A stretch of 64,000 nt of DNA from Brevibacterium sp. CBA3109 (lineage in GTDB: Bacteria; Actinomycetota; Actinomycetes; Actinomycetales; Brevibacteriaceae): the NCBI RefSeq assembly GCF_040256645.1, contig NZ_CP158281.1, positions 1,612,001 to 1,676,000 on the forward strand. The letters run 5' to 3'. Positions 8,464-18,592 of the stretch are shown here, piece by piece (position 1 is the stretch's first letter; each line of letters begins with the position of its first letter). Position numbers and translations under genes: made by a program. The notes under the pieces are model-generated. The model was not told the DNA's origin and made no database searches. It worked only from the letters and a program-made list of their open reading frames with translations.

Positions 8464-9996
8464 ATGGACACATTGTTATTGGCAGCAATTGCCCCTAAAT
8501 CTCCCTTCGACGACGCCATCAACGCATGGTTCGACCCCATCGCCACCTTCTTCGGCGGGATCATCTTCTTTCCCATCACTCTTGGGCCTATCTCCTTCCC
8601 TTTCGTGGTTCTCTGGCTGGTCGCTGCGGCGCTGATCTTCAGCGTCTACTTCGGCTTCATCCAATTCCGCGGATTCAAGGTCTCTCTCGAAGTGATCCGC
8701 GGAAAATACTCATCCAAGGATGATCCCGGTGAGATCACTCACTTCCAGGCACTGGCCTCGGCACTGTCCGGCACGGTCGGGCTCGGCAACATCGCCGGCG
8801 TTGGTGTGGCCATCGCACTCGGTGGCCCCGGCGCCACCTTCTGGATGATCATCGCCGGTCTGCTGGGCATGTGCACGAAGTTCGTCGAGTGCACCCTCGG
8901 TGTCAAGTATCGGGAGATCGACGAAGACGGCGTCGTCTACGGCGGTCCCTTCAAATATCTGCCTATCGCGTTCCGCAAGTTCACCAGGCCGGTGGCCACT
9001 CTGCTGACAGGAATCTTCGCGGTCTCCATCCTCGTCTTCGGCGTCGTCGGCGGCGGAATGTTCCAGGCCAACCAGACCTTCGCCCAGGTCCGCACCGCCA
9101 CCGGCGGCGCCGAGGGCTTCCTTGGTGGAGCCTGGGCATCGTTGATGTTCGGAATCATCTTCGCCGTTCTGGTCGGCCTCGTCATCCTCGGCGGAATCCG
9201 TTCGATCGCTCACGTGACCGACAAGCTGGTCCCCGCCATGGGCATCTTCTATGTGATCTCCTGCCTGCTGGTGCTGGGTATCAACTTCCCCCAGATCCCA
9301 ACCGCCTTCGGTGAGATCATCACGGGTGCGTTCAACCCGCAGGGAATCGCCGGCGGCATCGTCGGTGTCATGATCATCGGCTTCCAGCGTTCGGCCTTCT
9401 CGAACGAGGCCGGAATCGGCTCGGCGCCCATTGCACACTCTGCAGTCAAGACTCGTCGGCCGATCTCGGAGGGCTTCGTCGCTCTGCTCGAACCCTTCGT
9501 CGACACCGTCATCGTCTGCACCATGACCGCGCTGACCATCATCGTCGCCAACCAGCCCTCGTACACCGAGGACCTCGGTGCGGGAGAGATCGGTGGAGTG
9601 GCCTTGGCCTCTGACGCCTTCTCCACCGTGGCCAGCTGGTATCCGGTGCTCCTGGCTATCGCGGTGGCCCTCTTCGCCTTCTCCACGCTCATCACTTGGG
9701 CCTACTATGGAGAACGTGCTTGGGCCTATCTCTTCGGCAAATCGAAGGGTGCCATCACAGTCTTCCGTGTTCTCGTCTGCCTGTTCGTGGTCATCGGCTG
9801 CGTCGCCAGCTTCAGTAAGATCGTTGAGTTCGCTGATGCTGCTCTGTTCCTCTGTGCGTTCATCAACATCCTCGGCCTCTACATGCTCATGCCGGTGGTG
9901 AAGAAGGAGATGAAGAAGTACTTGGCTGATCGGAAGGCAGGTACACTCACGGATCCCGACACTAAGGACGCTGTTCCTGTGGAGGAGCTGGTCTGA
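8464..9996 (+). CDS. Alanine/glycine:cation symporter (AGCS family)
   Basis: A 510-residue inner-membrane carrier for small neutral amino acids driven by Na+ or H+. Signature segments are LSGTVGLGNIAGVGVAIALGGPG, the following GMCTKFVECTLGVKYRE, and FSNEAGIGSAPIAHSA. About ten hydrophobic segments are present. The start is uncertain: ATG 8464 (MDTLLLAAIAPK) has no clear ribosome-binding site, and in-frame ATG 8434 is an alternative. A terminator hairpin follows directly, so the gene is probably monocistronic. Confidence 0.93.
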   Translation: MDTLLLAAIAPKSPFDDAINAWFDPIATFFGGIIFFPITLGPISFPFVVLWLVAAALIFSVYFGFIQFRGFKVSLEVIRGKYSSKDDPGEITHFQALASALSGTVGLGNIAGVGVAIALGGPGATFWMIIAGLLGMCTKFVECTLGVKYREIDEDGVVYGGPFKYLPIAFRKFTRPVATLLTGIFAVSILVFGVVGGGMFQANQTFAQVRTATGGAEGFLGGAWASLMFGIIFAVLVGLVILGGIRSIAHVTDKLVPAMGIFYVISCLLVLGINFPQIPTAFGEIITGAFNPQGIAGGIVGVMIIGFQRSAFSNEAGIGSAPIAHSAVKTRRPISEGFVALLEPFVDTVIVCTMTALTIIVANQPSYTEDLGAGEIGGVALASDAFSTVASWYPVLLAIAVALFAFSTLITWAYYGERAWAYLFGKSKGAITVFRVLVCLFVVIGCVASFSKIVEFADAALFLCAFINILGLYMLMPVVKKEMKKYLADRKAGTLTDPDTKDAVPVEELV

Positions 9997-10013
9997 CCGA
10001 GTGCAGCTTCCCT

Positions 10014-10048
10014 GAGACCGATCCCGTGCATGGCGCGGGGTCGGTTTC
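10014..10048 (+). terminator. Terminator hairpin after the AGCS gene
   Basis: The stem 10014-10029 with 10033-10048 encloses loop ATG and contains three G-T wobbles. The 3' arm ends GGTTTC, giving a short T run. Confidence 0.7.
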
Positions 10049-10088
10049 TGCGTGCCGTCTGAGGAGCCCCCTGAGGCTGGTTAGACTG

Positions 10089-10409
10089 ATGCATGTGGAT
10101 CAGATCAACGATAAGACACGTGCCCAGGAGCGACTGTTGGAACTGCGCGGAAGCATTGACAACATTGACGCAGCGCTCATCCATCTGCTCGCCGAGAGGT
10201 TCAAGCTCACAGAGACAGTCGGTGAGCTGAAGGCCGACCATGGCCTGCCTCCCGCAGATCCTGCGAGGGAAGGCAGGCAGGTCGCCCACCTTCGACGGCT
10301 GGCAGAAGATGCGCACCTGGACCCGGAGTTCGCGGAGAAGTTCCTGACCTTCATCGTCGCCGAGGTGATCCGTCACCACGAACGGATCGCGGAGACCCGA
10401 GAAGCGTGA
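10089..10409 (+). CDS. Chorismate mutase, AroQ type
   Basis: A 106-residue stand-alone all-helical protein that converts chorismate to prephenate for Phe and Tyr synthesis. The helix-1 pattern LRGSIDNIDAALIHLLAERF, then VGELKADHGLPPADPAREGR (active-site Arg/Lys region), and a C-terminal helix AEKFLTFIVAEVIRHHERI fit the family. The start at ATG 10089 removes an unsupported N-terminal extension. TAGACT immediately upstream (10083-10088) resembles a -10 box, so the message may start close to the initiation codon. No partner prephenate gene is adjacent. Confidence 0.85.
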   Translation: MHVDQINDKTRAQERLLELRGSIDNIDAALIHLLAERFKLTETVGELKADHGLPPADPAREGRQVAHLRRLAEDAHLDPEFAEKFLTFIVAEVIRHHERIAETREA

Positions 10410-10427
10410 GTTCTCGAACTCGAATGG

Positions 10428-10458
10428 TTTGGCCAACAGCCGTCGAATCCATTAGACT
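10428..10458 (+). promoter_or_regulatory. Probable promoter of rplU-rpmA
   Basis: TTTGGC (10428-10433) and TAGACT (10453-10458), 19 bp apart, lie 125 bp before rplU and just after the chorismate mutase stop. Inferred from sequence. Confidence 0.5.
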
Positions 10459-10583
10459 GGATCGTCGGTGCTGCGAGCACCACGGCTGGTGATTCCTCTC
10501 AATGGGACACTCGGGGAAATCCTTCCTCGGGAGCCAAGGGATCAACCGCCGTTCGTTTGTGTATGAACAGAAAGGGTTCGACC
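10459..10583 (+). promoter_or_regulatory. Leader of rplU with hairpin
   Basis: About 125 bp of untranslated sequence with a perfect hairpin GGTGCT-GCG-AGCACC (10467-10481) and further G/C-rich pairing near 10510-10535. Long structured leaders before ribosomal-protein genes often carry feedback sites. Whether this one binds L21 cannot be told from sequence. Confidence 0.4.
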
Positions 10584-10892
10584 ATGGTCTATGCCATTGT
10601 CCGTGCCGGTGGCCATCAGGAAAAGGTCAGCGTCGGCGACATCATCACAGTTAACCGAATGAAGGCGAAGGCCGGGGAAAGTGTCGAACTCGATGCCGTC
10701 CTCCTCGTCGACGGTGAGACTGTCACGACGGACGTTGACGCCCTGTCGAAGGTTGCGGTCAGCGCTGAGGTCGTCAATGAACTTCGCGGTCCCAAGATCA
10801 TCATTCAGAAATACAAGAACAAGACCGGTTACAAGAAGCGTCAGGGCCACCGCCAGGACCTCACCCGTCTGAAGATCACGAACATCAAGTAA
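10584..10892 (+). CDS. rplU: 50S ribosomal protein L21
   Basis: A 102-residue large-subunit protein. The N terminus [19 protein letters not shown], the middle [21 protein letters not shown] and the end [10 protein letters not shown] are all typical. The start at ATG 10584 is set by AAAGGG 7 bp upstream. It is followed 13 bp later by rpmA, the usual pair. Confidence 0.97.
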   Translation: MVYAIVRAGGHQEKVSVGDIITVNRMKAKAGESVELDAVLLVDGETVTTDVDALSKVAVSAEVVNELRGPKIIIQKYKNKTGYKKRQGHRQDLTRLKITNIK

Positions 10893-10905
10893 GAGGAGAC
10901 TTCAC

Positions 10906-11157
10906 ATGTCAAGCAAAAAGGGAGTCAGCTCGTCCCGTAACGGTCGCGACTCGAACCCGCAGTACCTCGGTGTGAAGCGCTTCGGTGGGCAGGTTGTCAA
11001 AGCCGGAGAGATCATCGTTCGCCAGCGCGGAACAAAGTTCCACCCAGGCGCCAACGTCGGACGCGGCGGAGACGACACACTCTTCGCACTGTCCGCAGGA
11101 GCCGTGGAATTCGGCAAACGCAACGGTCGTAAGATCGTCAATATCGTCGGCGCTTGA
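10906..11157 (+). CDS. rpmA: 50S ribosomal protein L27
   Basis: An 83-residue large-subunit protein that reaches the peptidyl-transferase centre. The sequence [21 protein letters not shown], then [22 protein letters not shown] is the L27 signature. There is no N-terminal extension needing cleavage of the kind found in Firmicutes. GAGGAG precedes the ATG. It is co-transcribed with rplU. Confidence 0.97.
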   Translation: MSSKKGVSSSRNGRDSNPQYLGVKRFGGQVVKAGEIIVRQRGTKFHPGANVGRGGDDTLFALSAGAVEFGKRNGRKIVNIVGA

Positions 11158-11191
11158 TCGACTAGTTCTGTTTTTCCCCTGATAGGGGTTC

Positions 11192-11223
11192 ATGAAGGGT
11201 GAGTCTCGAGACTCACCCTTCAT
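11192..11223. terminator. Perfect 32-bp palindrome between rpmA and obgE
   Basis: The sequence is an exact inverted repeat: a 14-bp arm ATGAAGGGTGAGTC, centre TCGA, then the complementary arm. It has no following T run and lies 16 bp before obgE. A smaller hairpin (CCCCTGATAGGGG, 11177-11189) precedes it. It may act as a partial terminator or attenuator that lowers obgE expression relative to the ribosomal proteins. Confidence 0.55.
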
Positions 11224-11239
11224 CTGATATAAGGACATT

Positions 11240-12802
11240 ATGGCCACCGAGTTCATAGACCGTGTCACAGTCCATCTTTCCGCCGGGGACGGTGGCAACG
11301 GCTGCGCCTCGATCAGGCGCGAGAAGTTCAAACCTCTTGGCGGCCCTGACGGCGCCAACGGAGGTCAGGGCGGTGACGTCAAATTCGTCGTCGACGCTCA
11401 GACCACAACCCTGCTCCCACTGCATCACCGTCCGCATCTGACTGCGAATGACGGCGGCATCGGGAAAGGCGATCTGCGCCATGGTGCAGACGGCGGAGAT
11501 CTCATCATCGCCGTCCCTGAAGGCACGGTCGTGAAGAATCGGAACGGCGAGATCATCGCCGACCTTGTCGACGCCGGCACCGAGTACGTCGCTGCCGCAG
11601 GTGGCCGTGGCGGCCTCGGCAACGCCGCTTTGGCCTCGTCCAAACGCAAGGCCCCGGGCTTTGCCCTGCTGGGTGAACCGGGCGAGACCCTGAGCTTGGT
11701 GCTGGAGCTCAAGACGATCGCGGACATCGCGCTCGTCGGATATCCTTCAGCTGGCAAATCCAGCCTCATCGCGGCCATGTCAGAAGCCAAGCCGAAGATC
11801 GCGGACTATCCGTTCACCACGCTGGTGCCCAACCTCGGCGTGGTTCAGGCCGGCGATGTGCGATACACCATCGCCGATGTCCCGGGCCTCATCCCAGGAG
11901 CCTCAGAAGGCAAGGGCCTTGGTCTTGAGTTCCTCCGTCACGTCGAACGCTGTGCCGCGCTGGTCCACGTCGTAGACATGGCGACCTGGGAGCCAGGCCG
12001 TGATCCCGTCTCGGACCTGACCATTATCGAATCGGAGCTCGCCGCATATGCGGTCGATCTCGACGACGGAAGCGGACTGCAGCCTCTGTCGGATCGTCCG
12101 AAGCTTGTAGCACTGAACAAGGTCGACATCCCCGACGGCCATGACTTGGCCGATATCGTCCGTCCCGATCTGGAAGCCGCCGGCTATCGGGTGTTCGAGA
12201 TCTCAGCAGTCAGCCACGCGGGCCTGCGGGAGCTGTCCTTCGCGATGGCGGAACTCGTCACAGCCGAACGTGAGCGTCGGGAAGCACTCGAGGCAACGCC
12301 ACGACGTGTCGTCATCCGCCCCAGGGCCGTTGACGACCGTGGTTTCCAGGTTCAGGCCGAAAGCGACGACGACGGTCCTGTCTTCCGCATCCGCGGTGTC
12401 AAACCGGAGCGTTGGGTTCGGCAGACGGACTTCGCCAACGATGAGGCTGTCGGTTACCTCGCAGATCGCCTCGATCGCCTCGGAGTCGAGGAGTCTCTGT
12501 TCAAGGCCGGTGCCAAACCCGGCGATACGATCGTGATCGGCGGAGATGACGGCGTCGTCTTCGATTGGGATCCGACAAGTGTCGGAGGCGCCGAGCTGCT
12601 GGGCAGCCGCGGGACGGACCTGCGCTTGGATGAGGATGCTCGTTCCACTCGTAAGGAACGCAAAGCCGCATTCCACGATCGGATGGATGCGAAGGCCGCT
12701 GTCCGTGCCGAGTTCGAAGAGGAGCGGCTTGCAGACCGTGCCGGTCGCAGTCGAGAAGAGTCCGCTCGCGTACCTTCCGATCCCGAGTCCGGCCAGGAAT
12801 GA
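11240..12802 (+). CDS. obgE: Obg-family GTPase
   Basis: A 520-residue ribosome-assembly GTPase. Residues 1-160 form the glycine-rich Obg fold ([19 protein letters not shown]). The G domain follows, with G1 [11 protein letters not shown], the switch region [13 protein letters not shown]3 [11 protein letters not shown] and G4 LNKVD. The last 150 residues hold the OCT domain ([33 protein letters not shown]) and a charged tail. AAGGA lies 4 bp before the ATG. Its stop overlaps proB by 4 bp. Confidence 0.96.
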   Translation: MATEFIDRVTVHLSAGDGGNGCASIRREKFKPLGGPDGANGGQGGDVKFVVDAQTTTLLPLHHRPHLTANDGGIGKGDLRHGADGGDLIIAVPEGTVVKNRNGEIIADLVDAGTEYVAAAGGRGGLGNAALASSKRKAPGFALLGEPGETLSLVLELKTIADIALVGYPSAGKSSLIAAMSEAKPKIADYPFTTLVPNLGVVQAGDVRYTIADVPGLIPGASEGKGLGLEFLRHVERCAALVHVVDMATWEPGRDPVSDLTIIESELAAYAVDLDDGSGLQPLSDRPKLVALNKVDIPDGHDLADIVRPDLEAAGYRVFEISAVSHAGLRELSFAMAELVTAERERREALEATPRRVVIRPRAVDDRGFQVQAESDDDGPVFRIRGVKPERWVRQTDFANDEAVGYLADRLDRLGVEESLFKAGAKPGDTIVIGGDDGVVFDWDPTSVGGAELLGSRGTDLRLDEDARSTRKERKAAFHDRMDAKAAVRAEFEEERLADRAGRSREESARVPSDPESGQE

Positions 12803-13965
12803 GCGAGAGCCAGCTCACCGACTCTGGCAGCGTCTCGGCGCGCACCGATATCGCAGCAGCCCGACGCATCGTGATCAAGGTCGGCTCCTCATCTCTGACC
12901 ACCCTTGACGGAGGGTTGGATGAGGCGAAGCTGATCGCGCTCACCGATGTCATCGGTGCCCATCGTGCCGCCGGTCACGAGGTCATCCTCGTGTCCTCCG
13001 GTGCGATCGCCGCCGGGCTTGAACCAATGGGGTTGAACAAACGGCCCCGTGACCTTGCCACTCAGCAGGCCGCTGCCGGAGTCGGGCAGGGTCTGCTCAT
13101 GGCCGCCTACACCCGGGCGCTGGGTCGTTACGATCTGGTGCCCGGACAGGTGCTGCTGTCAGCCGATGATCTGATCCGACGCACTCGGTACAAGAACGCC
13201 CAACGCGCCATCGACAAGCTTCTTGCCCTCGGCACCCTACCGATCGTCAATGAGAACGATGCTGTGGCGACCGAAGAGATCCGTTTCGGTGATAATGATC
13301 GCCTGGCCGCACTCGTCGCACACCTTGCACACGCAGACGCTCTCGTGCTGCTCTCTGATGTCGACGCCCTTTATTCCGGTCCGCCGCATCTGCCCGAGTC
13401 GGTGTGCATCGAACAGGTATCTTCCATCGCAGACCTCGGCGACATCGCCATCGGGGGGACCGGGGCCGCCGGTACCGGCACAGGAGGCATGGCAACAAAG
13501 GTCGAAGCTGCGCTCATGGTTGCTGACTCGGGGATACCCGCGGTGCTGACCTCGGCTGAGAGGGTCTCAGCAGTGCTCGGCGGAGAACGGGTGGGCACCT
13601 GGTTCTCCGTGACGCACAAACGTCGCGGAACGCGTCTGCTCTGGCTGCGCCATTTGGCTCGCACGTTCGGCTCGGTGACCATTGACAATGGCGCAGAATC
13701 CGCTGTGCTCTCACGTGGGACCTCTCTGCTGGCCGCCGGCGTCACTGGCGTGTCCGGCGATTTCGAAGCGGGCGATCCCATCGAGATCAGAAACTTAGAT
13801 GGTGAGGTCGTCGCCCGCGGCATGACCAACTTCTCATCACACGAACTGCCCGCGATGTTCGGCTTCTCGACGGACGAACTTGGCACCCGACTCGGAAGTG
13901 ACTACCGTAAAGAGGTCATCCATCGCAATGATCTCGTACTCACTCATGTGAGCGGGGGGAGATAG
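12799..13965 (+). CDS. proB: Glutamate 5-kinase
   Basis: A 388-residue enzyme that phosphorylates glutamate, the first step of proline synthesis. The amino-acid-kinase domain has [39 protein letters not shown] and [11 protein letters not shown]-terminal PUA domain follows (about residue 285 on; [27 protein letters not shown] region). The start overlaps obgE (ATGA). proA follows 3 bp later, so flux through proline synthesis is encoded as one unit. Confidence 0.96.
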   Translation: MSESQLTDSGSVSARTDIAAARRIVIKVGSSSLTTLDGGLDEAKLIALTDVIGAHRAAGHEVILVSSGAIAAGLEPMGLNKRPRDLATQQAAAGVGQGLLMAAYTRALGRYDLVPGQVLLSADDLIRRTRYKNAQRAIDKLLALGTLPIVNENDAVATEEIRFGDNDRLAALVAHLAHADALVLLSDVDALYSGPPHLPESVCIEQVSSIADLGDIAIGGTGAAGTGTGGMATKVEAALMVADSGIPAVLTSAERVSAVLGGERVGTWFSVTHKRRGTRLLWLRHLARTFGSVTIDNGAESAVLSRGTSLLAAGVTGVSGDFEAGDPIEIRNLDGEVVARGMTNFSSHELPAMFGFSTDELGTRLGSDYRKEVIHRNDLVLTHVSGGR

Positions 13966-13968
13966 TCC

Positions 13969-15258
13969 ATGACCGCTGTATCCGAGATACATCCGAAGAC
14001 CGTTCGGGGCGTCACCAGAGTGGTCAGGAACGCAAAGAGCGCCGCCGCTCGCCTGGCGACCACCTCGACTGCAGAGAAGGACGCCGGGCTGCGCGCGATC
14101 GCCGAAGCCCTGCGTGAGAATTCGGCGCGAATCGTCAAAGCCAATGAAATCGACATCGCCGCCGGCATCGACAACGGAATGAACGCAGGGCTCCTTGATC
14201 GGTTGCGACTCGATCATGATCGCGTCGAAGCCATGGCCGCATCGGTGGGAACGATCATCGATCTTGACGACCCGGTGGGCAATGTCGTCGTGGGACGAGT
14301 TCTGCCCAATGGCATCCGTTTGACCCAGAGCCGTGTGCCGATGGGGGTGATCGGCGCGATCTACGAAGCTCGCCCCAACGTCACCGTCGACATCGCGATC
14401 CTCGCACTCAAAGCCGGCAATGCCACCGTCCTGCGCGGAGGTTCAGCCGCTCAGAACTCTAATGCTGAGATCGTCTCCGTGCTGCGCAAGGCCGTGGAAT
14501 CAGCCGGGTTGCCCGTAGATTCGATCAACGGAATCGACCAATACGGACGCGACGGCGCCAGCGTGCTCATGAACGCACGCGACTACGTCGACCTCCTCAT
14601 TCCACGCGGTGGCGCCGAACTCATCAACACAGTCGTGCAGGAGTCGCTGGTTCCAGTCATCGAGACTGGAATCGGGAACGTCCACATGTTCATCGATTCA
14701 TCGGCCACCGTCAAAAATTCGGTCGACCTGGTGGTCAACTCGAAGACGCATCGGCCCAGCGTCTGCAACTCACTCGAAACCCTGCTGGTTCATGAGAAGG
14801 CAGCCAAGCGCGTCCTCCCCAAAATCCTCGAGCGGCTCGACGCAGCCGGGGTCGTTCTCCACGCCGACTCCAGCGTTGCGGCCCTGGCACCGGAGTCCAT
14901 GAAGGTCAAGCGTGTCTCTCGACGTGACTGGGCGAAAGAATATCTTGACCTCGAACTGGCGGTGAAGGTCGTTTCGGGTATCGACGAAGCCATCGAGCAT
15001 ATTCGCGCCTATTCCTCAGGTCACACCGAAGTGATTGTGACCAAGGACATCGACAATGCAGAGACATTCGTCACAGCCATCGATGCCGCAGCGGTCGGGG
15101 TCAACGTGTCCACGCGATTCACCGATGGGGGAGAGCTCGGCTTCGGCGCAGAGGTGGGAATCTCGACCCAAAAGCTTCACGCCCGTGGGCCTATGGGTGT
15201 TGAACAGCTGACGACAACGAAGTGGGTCATGATGGGTAATGGTCAAATCCGGAGCTGA
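13969..15258 (+). CDS. proA: Glutamate-5-semialdehyde dehydrogenase (gamma-glutamyl phosphate reductase)
   Basis: A 429-residue NADPH-dependent enzyme for the second step of proline synthesis. The catalytic cysteine lies in KTHRPSVCNSLETLL, with the family segments GVIGAIYEARPNVTVD and LKAGNATVLRGGSAA before it and RFTDGGELGFGAEVGIST near the end. Length is normal. The ATG follows GGGGGAGATAG closely behind the proB stop. Confidence 0.96.
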   Translation: MTAVSEIHPKTVRGVTRVVRNAKSAAARLATTSTAEKDAGLRAIAEALRENSARIVKANEIDIAAGIDNGMNAGLLDRLRLDHDRVEAMAASVGTIIDLDDPVGNVVVGRVLPNGIRLTQSRVPMGVIGAIYEARPNVTVDIAILALKAGNATVLRGGSAAQNSNAEIVSVLRKAVESAGLPVDSINGIDQYGRDGASVLMNARDYVDLLIPRGGAELINTVVQESLVPVIETGIGNVHMFIDSSATVKNSVDLVVNSKTHRPSVCNSLETLLVHEKAAKRVLPKILERLDAAGVVLHADSSVAALAPESMKVKRVSRRDWAKEYLDLELAVKVVSGIDEAIEHIRAYSSGHTEVIVTKDIDNAETFVTAIDAAAVGVNVSTRFTDGGELGFGAEVGISTQKLHARGPMGVEQLTTTKWVMMGNGQIRS

Positions 15259-15409
15259 TGCAGCCCTGGCCCGAGGGCGCCGACGGTGAACTCGGTCCGA
15301 ACTCATACCCATGTCGATGCCCACTTGTCTCATCGTTCATGAGAAACTGAAGGCATACGCACTGCGACGCAGACAGACCGCGTCATCATCACTGAGAAGG
15401 AGAGAGCAC

Positions 15410-15574
15410 GTGAACGCAGCCCTGTTGACCACCGTTGCCGAAGGCGCGGAGAAGGCAGCCCACCACACCGAATTGCCGATGGACCCGATCTTCTTCGGAC
15501 TCATCACCCTCGCGATCTTCCTCTCGATGGCAGCAGTGAGCCGGTCGTGGAAGGGAATCTCGAACCGCCACTGA
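15410..15574 (+). CDS. Small single-pass membrane protein
   Basis: A 54-residue protein that starts at GTG 15410 behind AAGGAG (15397-15402). It has an N-terminal soluble stretch with PMDPIFFG and one hydrophobic segment ([16 protein letters not shown]) followed by a basic tail [10 protein letters not shown]. Its stop lies 1 bp before nadD, so the two are surely co-transcribed. Short proteins with this hydrophobic pattern occur at the same place before nadD in other actinobacteria. Function unknown. Confidence 0.75.
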   Translation: MNAALLTTVAEGAEKAAHHTELPMDPIFFGLITLAIFLSMAAVSRSWKGISNRH

Positions 15575-15575
15575 T

Positions 15576-16181
15576 ATGGCACAGCAAACACGACGGGTCG
15601 GTGTCATGGGCGGCACCTTCGACCCCATTCACCACGGGCACCTGGTTGCAGCCAGTGAGGTGCAGTCGACGTTCGATCTCGATGAGGTCGTCTTCGTGCC
15701 CACTGGTCGTCCGTATCAGAAGGATGCCGGTGAGGTCACCAGTGCCGAACATCGCTATCTGATGACCGTCGTCGCTACCGCGTCGAACCCGCGCTTCACC
15801 GTCTCGCGTGCCGACGTCGATCGTCCTGGTCCCACCTACACCATCGACACGCTTCGGGACTTGGCCAGGAGCTACGGATCCGACACAGAGATGTTCTTCA
15901 TCACCGGCGCGGACGCTTTGGCTCAGATTCTGACGTGGAAGAATGTGGATGAGCTGTTTTCTTTGGCTCACTTCGTCGGAGTGAGCCGCCCGGGACACGA
16001 ACTTCGCAGTGAGGGTCTTCCGGTCGACCGGTTGAGCTTGGTGCAGATTCCTGCACTGTCAATCTCGTCCACGGATTGCAGACTACGGGTGATGGATGGG
16101 GCGCCCGTCTGGTATCTCGTACCGGATGGGGTCGTTCAGTACATCGCGAAATACGAGTTGTACAGGAGTGAAAATGGCTGA
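15576..16181 (+). CDS. nadD: Nicotinate-nucleotide adenylyltransferase
   Basis: A 201-residue enzyme that adenylates nicotinate mononucleotide in NAD synthesis. The nucleotidyltransferase motif [15 protein letters not shown] is at the N terminus and the C-terminal ISSTDCR motif corresponds to the family's SSTxIR. The stop overlaps the start of the next gene by 8 bp. Confidence 0.96.
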   Translation: MAQQTRRVGVMGGTFDPIHHGHLVAASEVQSTFDLDEVVFVPTGRPYQKDAGEVTSAEHRYLMTVVATASNPRFTVSRADVDRPGPTYTIDTLRDLARSYGSDTEMFFITGADALAQILTWKNVDELFSLAHFVGVSRPGHELRSEGLPVDRLSLVQIPALSISSTDCRLRVMDGAPVWYLVPDGVVQYIAKYELYRSENG

Positions 16182-17592
16182 GGAGCAGTTCACATCACGC
16201 CGCGCCAGGCGAGAAGCCGAGCGGTTGGCTGCAGAACAGGCGTTCGAAGCACGAGAGAACCCTGAGCAGCCAAGCGAGCCGTCACCGGACGGACCTGCCG
16301 AACTGCTGAACTCGTCGTCGGCCCCCGTGCAGGCATCCGAATCGCGCACAGTTGTTTCCGAACCCGAGCCTGGTATCGACGAACCCGAACCTGGTATCGA
16401 CGAACCCGAACCAAGCACCGATGATCCCGAGCCTGTTGACACCACCTCCCACGTCGACGCGGAACCACCACCTCCTATCTCCCATGAGCACGGTGCATCG
16501 GCTGCTGACCATGGGCAGGAATCTCGGCCGCCGGGCAATGGTGAAGAGAGCCTCGATCCACTGGCTGCCCCCCTGCCCCATTTCGATTCGCGCACCGCAC
16601 GTAAGAACTACCTGCGCGAACACGGGTTGTCCCTGGAAGGCGATGTCTCCACTGGGGCGCTCCCTGTCATCGCGGGTCCTGAAGAGACTTCACCCGAGGA
16701 ATCAGACGAAGCCATTGCTGGCGAGCACGAATCCTTCGACACCGCAGGATTCGGCGGATCGGCCGACGAAGTCGCCGCACGGGACTTCGAATCTCCCGTC
16801 ACCCCTGATTCAGCACCGCGACCGACCGCCCTCGACGATGCCCCCCACGATGCTCTGTCTCAGCCGATCGAGGATCTGGACCCCGAGGTGGCGTCGACAG
16901 ACTCCGCCCCTGTAGTTGCAGAATCTCCGATGCAGGATGACGTTGTGTCATCTGCTCCCCAGCCGTCGGCTGCGGAACCAGCGAGCCCTGCACAGCCAAG
17001 AACTGAACCCACGACACCGGAGCAGCCGGCAGTTGAGTCAGCGGAAACGGATCCATCGGTTGTCGCTGATGATGCGGGGAACGACGATCCGACCGACGAG
17101 CGTGGCTTTGCGAGCCGCTCGCGGCGCATGCCGATAGTGCAGCCGCCGAGCAGCTCAGGAGTGCGAGTCGTCACGGCTGAGTCGGCCAAGACCCCCGAGG
17201 GCGAAGGCCCGGAGACCATTGGGGAGGCCGGCACCGACGAGGCTGCGACGGGTCCAGGCGACTCTGCACTCGATCTCGACTCCGCAGATACGACAGACTC
17301 CGCTGAAGGGGCTGGAACCTCGTCAGACGATGCTGCCCGCGCTCTTGCAGCCAACCCGGAGACTCGCCCGATGGAGGCTGTGCCCGAGGCGTGGGCGCTT
17401 CCCAACTCTGACTATGAGGACGAAGAGACCGAGAACCCTCCAGGGACTCGGATTCGCGCCAGCGAGGTCACCGGTCACGATGGCCGGATCCTTGTTGGCG
17501 AAGAACCATCCAAAGTACCCTATGTAGTGCTGGGTGTTGCTGCGCTCTTCGCAGTCGCGCTCATCGTCATTGCACTGGTCATGTTGCTGTAA
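16174..17592 (+). CDS. Acidic, disordered protein with C-terminal membrane anchor
   Basis: A 472-residue protein beginning [21 protein letters not shown] behind AGGAG, overlapping nadD. Residues about 10-25 form a basic helix ([18 protein letters not shown]); a similar [13 protein letters not shown] stretch occurs near residue 145. Most of the rest is rich in Glu, Asp, Pro, Ser and Ala, with a short repeat [18 protein letters not shown] at about 65-85. The end carries one hydrophobic segment ([22 protein letters not shown]) that stops at the C terminus, so it is a tail-anchored protein facing the cytoplasm. No family is recognised. Its place between nadD and rsfS suggests a conserved but unassigned role. 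Confidence 0.8.
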   Translation: MAEEQFTSRRARREAERLAAEQAFEARENPEQPSEPSPDGPAELLNSSSAPVQASESRTVVSEPEPGIDEPEPGIDEPEPSTDDPEPVDTTSHVDAEPPPPISHEHGASAADHGQESRPPGNGEESLDPLAAPLPHFDSRTARKNYLREHGLSLEGDVSTGALPVIAGPEETSPEESDEAIAGEHESFDTAGFGGSADEVAARDFESPVTPDSAPRPTALDDAPHDALSQPIEDLDPEVASTDSAPVVAESPMQDDVVSSAPQPSAAEPASPAQPRTEPTTPEQPAVESAETDPSVVADDAGNDDPTDERGFASRSRRMPIVQPPSSSGVRVVTAESAKTPEGEGPETIGEAGTDEAATGPGDSALDLDSADTTDSAEGAGTSSDDAARALAANPETRPMEAVPEAWALPNSDYEDEETENPPGTRIRASEVTGHDGRILVGEEPSKVPYVVLGVAALFAVALIVIALVMLL

Positions 17593-17609
17593 TCATCTGA
17601 AAGGCTCTT

Positions 17610-17999
17610 GTGAGCAAGATCGTTGAATCAACCCAAATGCTGAGGACTGCCGCACTTGCGGCGGACGAGAAGTTCGGCACCGATCAGGTGGCCCTCGATG
17701 TGAGTGCCACTCTCTACATCACTGATGCCTTCCTCATCATCTCGGCAGAGAACGATCGGCAGATCGCATCGATCGTCGACGCTGTCGAACAAGCGCTGCA
17801 GACGACGTACGGACACACTCCGCTGCGCCGTGAAGGACGGGGGAGCGGCGATTGGGTTCTTCTCGACTTCGGCGACATCGTCGTCCACGTCTTCTCGCAC
17901 GAACAGCGCGAATACTACGCCCTCGAACGTCTGTGGAAGGACTGCCCGGTCATCGATCTGGAGTTGCCGGCACCCTCTGGTGCCGACGACGCTCAATGA
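17610..17999 (+). CDS. rsfS: Ribosomal silencing factor RsfS
   Basis: A 129-residue protein that binds L14 and blocks subunit joining under nutrient limitation. Typical segments are ADEKFGTDQVALDVS, YITDAFLIISAENDRQIASIVDAVE, RREGRGSGDWVLLDFGDIVVHVF and QREYYALERLWKDCP. It starts at GTG 17610 after GAAAGG. The stop overlaps the next gene (ATGA). Confidence 0.95.
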   Translation: MSKIVESTQMLRTAALAADEKFGTDQVALDVSATLYITDAFLIISAENDRQIASIVDAVEQALQTTYGHTPLRREGRGSGDWVLLDFGDIVVHVFSHEQREYYALERLWKDCPVIDLELPAPSGADDAQ

Positions 18000-18592
18000 C
18001 CAGGACCGTCATCTTCTGGCGCCATGGCCAGACCGACTACAACGTCGAACGCCGGTTCCAAGGTCAGACCGACATCCCGCTCAATGAACTCGGACGGACT
18101 CAAGCCGCGCAGGCAGCGAGGTACCTCAGCGAACTGCAGCCGGACCTCATCGTCTCCTCCGATTTGTCGCGGGCCGCTGACACTGCCGACGAGCTGGCTT
18201 CACTGCTGAACGTCGATGTCACACGTGATGACCGTCTGCGTGAGACGGCCTTCGGCCAGTGGGAAGGACACACCCGGGACGAGCTCAGTGCGTCCTGGCC
18301 CCACGAGCTCGAACAATGGCTCAGCGGAGCGGACATGAGCCCGCCCGGTGGCGAATCCCGCTTGGAGTCCGGTCGGCGCGTCGCCTCGGCGATCACTGAC
18401 ATCGTCGATGGGTCGAACGCCCAGACCATTGCCATCGTCGCTCATGGAGCAGTCCTGCGCGCAGCCGCAGAACTGCTGCTTGGCATGGACGGGTCGGGTC
18501 GCCTGGCGGTTCTGGGCAACTGTGGACACGGCGAATTCGGATTCACCGGAACCAACTGGGTCCTGCGCAGCTGGGGCACCACCCCCTCCTGA
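17996..18592 (+). CDS. Histidine phosphatase (phosphoglycerate mutase-like) family protein
   Basis: A 198-residue phosphatase whose catalytic phosphohistidine motif is RHGQTDYNVERRFQG. The second histidine is in IVAHGAVLRAA, and the DRLRETAFGQWEGHT segment is also typical. The substrate cannot be read from sequence; proteins at this place after rsfS are often annotated as phosphoglycerate mutase-like or glucosyl-3-phosphoglycerate phosphatase. The start overlaps the rsfS stop. The stop codon forms part of a tandem repeat array that follows. Confidence 0.88.
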   Translation: MTRTVIFWRHGQTDYNVERRFQGQTDIPLNELGRTQAAQAARYLSELQPDLIVSSDLSRAADTADELASLLNVDVTRDDRLRETAFGQWEGHTRDELSASWPHELEQWLSGADMSPPGGESRLESGRRVASAITDIVDGSNAQTIAIVAHGAVLRAAAELLLGMDGSGRLAVLGNCGHGEFGFTGTNWVLRSWGTTPS

